From: Desulfatiglans anilini DSM 4660
Lineage (GTDB): Bacteria; Desulfobacterota; DSM-4660; Desulfatiglandales; Desulfatiglandaceae
Assembly: GCF_000422285.1 (NCBI RefSeq)
Contig: NZ_AULM01000002.1
Coordinates: 248,001 to 312,000 of the forward strand
Direction of reading: 5' to 3'
Length of the DNA: 64,000 nt
This document shows positions 62,258 to 64,000 of this stretch, in pieces. Position 1 is the stretch's first letter, and each line of letters starts with the position of its first letter. A program made the position numbers and the translations under genes. The notes beneath the pieces were generated by a model. That model made no database searches and was not told where the DNA came from. It was given only the letters and a program-made list of their open reading frames with translations.

Positions 62258-62429
62258 CGCCCTTCCTTTCGATCGGGTTGAATGGCCGCCGAAAAACGCC
62301 CTCCCGGTGCGTCTCGCTCATCCCTTCGCTGCCGTGTGCTCACGGGCACACAGGGTTTCGCGGGATGTTGCGGGGTTCGAATCCGAACATTTTCCTCGGC
62401 CTGTGAGCAGTGGGTTTTTCGACGCCCTG

Positions 62430-63254
62430 TCAACCGAAACGGCCAGTGATGTAATCGGAGGTCTGCTTCAGTTTGGGACGGGTGAAGATGTTTTTGGTTT
62501 CGCCGAACTCGATCAGACGGCCCATGTAAAAGAAGGCGGTGCGGTCCGAGATCCTCGCGGCCTGCTGCATGTTGTGGGTGACGATGATGATCGTGTAGTC
62601 CCGCTTCAGTTCGTGGACCAGTTCTTCGATCTTCTGGGTTGCAATCGGGTCCAGGGCCGATGCGGGTTCATCCATGAGGAGGACCTCGGGTTCGACGGCC
62701 ATGGCGCGCGCGATGCAGAGGCGCTGCTGTTGCCCGCCCGAAAGCCCCAGGGCGGATTCGTTCAGACGGTCCTTGACCTCGTCCCAGAGCGCGGCCCCTT
62801 TGAGGCTCTTCTCCACCGCCTCGGAGATCGTTATGCGGTTTTTGACGCCTTTGACCCGGAGGCCGTAGGCCACGTTTTCGAAGATCGTTTTCGGGAAGGG
62901 GTTCGGCTTCTGGAACACCATCCCGATGCGCCGGCGGAGGCTGACGACATCGAGATCCGGGTGGTAGATGTCCTGACGGTCGAGCAGGATCTCCCCTTCG
63001 ACCCTCGAAGAGGGAATCAGGTCGTTCATGCGGTTCAGGCATCGCAGAAGGGTGCTTTTCCCGCACCCCGAGGGACCGATCAGGGCGGCCACCTGGTTGC
63101 TGAAAAAGTCCAGGTCGATGTGTTGCAGGGCGTGGAACGGGCCGTAGTAAAAATCGAGGCCGCGAACCTGCATCTTGACCTCTTCCTCGATGCCGGCATC
63201 CGGATCGGCGGCGGTGTTCTCGTTCGCGGCGGGGATCGTGGACATTCGGGTCAC
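62430..63254 (-). CDS. pstB: Phosphate ABC transporter ATPase
   Basis: 274 aa. Walker [21 protein letters not shown], the PstB-typical LIPSSRVEG and [20 protein letters not shown], signature [17 protein letters not shown], Walker [15 protein letters not shown] and [13 protein letters not shown]. It overlaps pstA by 4 nt. The N-terminal 20 residues are unconserved; the start could be the internal ATG at MSTIPAANE. Confidence 0.97.
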   Translation of the reverse strand: MTRMSTIPAANENTAADPDAGIEEEVKMQVRGLDFYYGPFHALQHIDLDFFSNQVAALIGPSGCGKSTLLRCLNRMNDLIPSSRVEGEILLDRQDIYHPDLDVVSLRRRIGMVFQKPNPFPKTIFENVAYGLRVKGVKNRITISEAVEKSLKGAALWDEVKDRLNESALGLSGGQQQRLCIARAMAVEPEVLLMDEPASALDPIATQKIEELVHELKRDYTIIIVTHNMQQAARISDRTAFFYMGRLIEFGETKNIFTRPKLKQTSDYITGRFG

Positions 63255-64000
63255 CTCTTCCTTTGGAGTCTTGCGCGGTAGATGATCGCCACCAGGTTCA
63301 GGCCCAGGACGAGGGTGATCAGAACGAGGGCCGTCCCATACTGAAGCGGGCGGGTCTGCTCGATTTCCGTCCCCGCGGTGGCCAGGACGTAGATGTGGTA
63401 GGGGAGGGCCATGATCTCGTCGAAGACCGAAGAGGGCATCGACGGAGTGAAAAAGACGGCCGCGGTGAACATGATCGGGGCGGTTTCACCCGCAGCCCGG
63501 CTGAGGCCCAGGATGGCTCCGGTCAATATGCCCGGCAGGGCCGCCGGCAGCACGACCTTCGATATGGTCTGCCACTTGGTGGCACCGAGCCCCAGGGACG
63601 CCTCCCGGTAGGTCTGGGGAACGGCCTTGAGGGCTTCTTCCGCCGATCCGATGATGACCGGCAGGGTCAGGGCCGCCAGCGTCAGAGAGCCGGCCAGGAT
63701 GCTGACGCCCATCTTGAGATAGACGACGAAAAAGGCGAGCCCGAAGAGGCCGAAGACGACCGACGGAACCCCGGCCAGGTTGTTGATTCCCAGGCGGATG
63801 ATCCGCATCGCCCGTCCGGGTTTGGCGTATTCATGCAGGTAGATGGCCGAGGCGACGCCGATTGGAAGGGCGATCACGATGGCGCCGACGCTGAGGCAGA
63901 GGGTGCCGACGATGCAGGGGAGGATGCCGCCCCGCGTCATCGAATCGATGGGCGGCTGCGTGAGGAAGGTCCAGTTGATGGCCTTCCAGCCGTTTTTGAC
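63251..64000 (-). CDS. pstA: Phosphate ABC transporter permease PstA (5'-partial)
   Basis: Runs off the right edge: the frame stays open to base 64000 ([20 protein letters not shown] precedes [14 protein letters not shown]), and PstA proteins have this segment before the MTxGGI motif, so the start lies outside. At least 249 residues are here. Membrane helices and the permease loop [20 protein letters not shown] are clear. The upstream pstC and pstS would be beyond the window. Confidence 0.93.
   Translation of the reverse strand, partial: VKNGWKAINWTFLTQPPIDSMTRGGILPCIVGTLCLSVGAIVIALPIGVASAIYLHEYAKPGRAMRIIRLGINNLAGVPSVVFGLFGLAFFVVYLKMGVSILAGSLTLAALTLPVIIGSAEEALKAVPQTYREASLGLGATKWQTISKVVLPAALPGILTGAILGLSRAAGETAPIMFTAAVFFTPSMPSSVFDEIMALPYHIYVLATAGTEIEQTRPLQYGTALVLITLVLGLNLVAIIYRARLQRKR

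Noticed and set aside
62366-62390. GGTTCGAATCC resembling a tRNA T-loop
   Set aside because: The flanking bases do not pair into a T-stem, and no D-arm, anticodon arm or acceptor stem can be found around it.

Overview
The window is GC-rich chromosomal DNA with the gene content of a Desulfobacterota (deltaproteobacterial) anaerobe. The pointers are a flavin-based Hdr module containing selenocysteine, a second HdrD-like Fe-S protein, a two-subunit ADP-forming acyl-CoA synthetase, a Gld-type ABC/DUF4340 operon, the cinA-thpR-recA-alaS order and a Porin_5-like outer-membrane protein. No dsr, apr or sat genes lie in the window, so sulfate respiration cannot be claimed from it. There are no rRNA or tRNA genes, phage genes, transposase genes or Cas genes.

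Region by region. 1-8.5 kb holds a leftward operon (membrane cytochrome/Fe-S protein, HdrB, selenocysteine HdrA) from a good sigma70-type promoter, a divergent radical-SAM activase-like gene, and an HdrD-like gene ending in a clear terminator. 8.5-19 kb is housekeeping: larC, pgpA, cinA, thpR, recA, alaS, then leftward trxA-trxB-bamD. 19-31 kb holds a rhodanese with a tiny HTH-like partner, a DUF362 ferredoxin protein, a four-gene Gld-like ABC operon, ilvE, mtnA, speD and tilS. 31-36.5 kb holds the ADP-forming acyl-CoA synthetase, palindromic repeats, small orphan genes and a 1.3 kb stretch with no convincing gene.

36.5-43.6 kb is the most unusual part. It reads permease, threonine-synthase-like PLP enzyme, DUF1611 P-loop protein, a fusion of a PP-loop domain (resembling the ATP-dependent glutamyl epimerase MurL) to a creatininase-type amidohydrolase, and a dipeptide epimerase with the DxD signature. 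The last four genes are tightly packed. I infer a pathway acting on epimerised (D-/L-Glu-containing) peptides or amino acids. I know of no description of this exact set, and of no previous report of the fusion.

43.6-64 kb holds an MscS channel, a GAF histidine kinase, CorA, HtpX, a GAF protein, a MoxR/CoxE-VWA pair, a Crp/Fnr regulator, a NifA-like sigma54 activator, several small orphan proteins, a porin, a 192-aa protein that looks like two Hfq/Sm folds in tandem, an alpha/beta hydrolase, and the leftward pstA-pstB-phoU end of a phosphate uptake operon that runs off the right edge.

Two interspersed repeat families stand out: a long imperfect palindrome of about 140 bp (27.0, 33.3 and 33.5 kb, with a fragment at 7.1 kb) and a GC-rich unit of about 51 bp (three in tandem before recA, and one lodged inside the palindrome copy at 27.1 kb).
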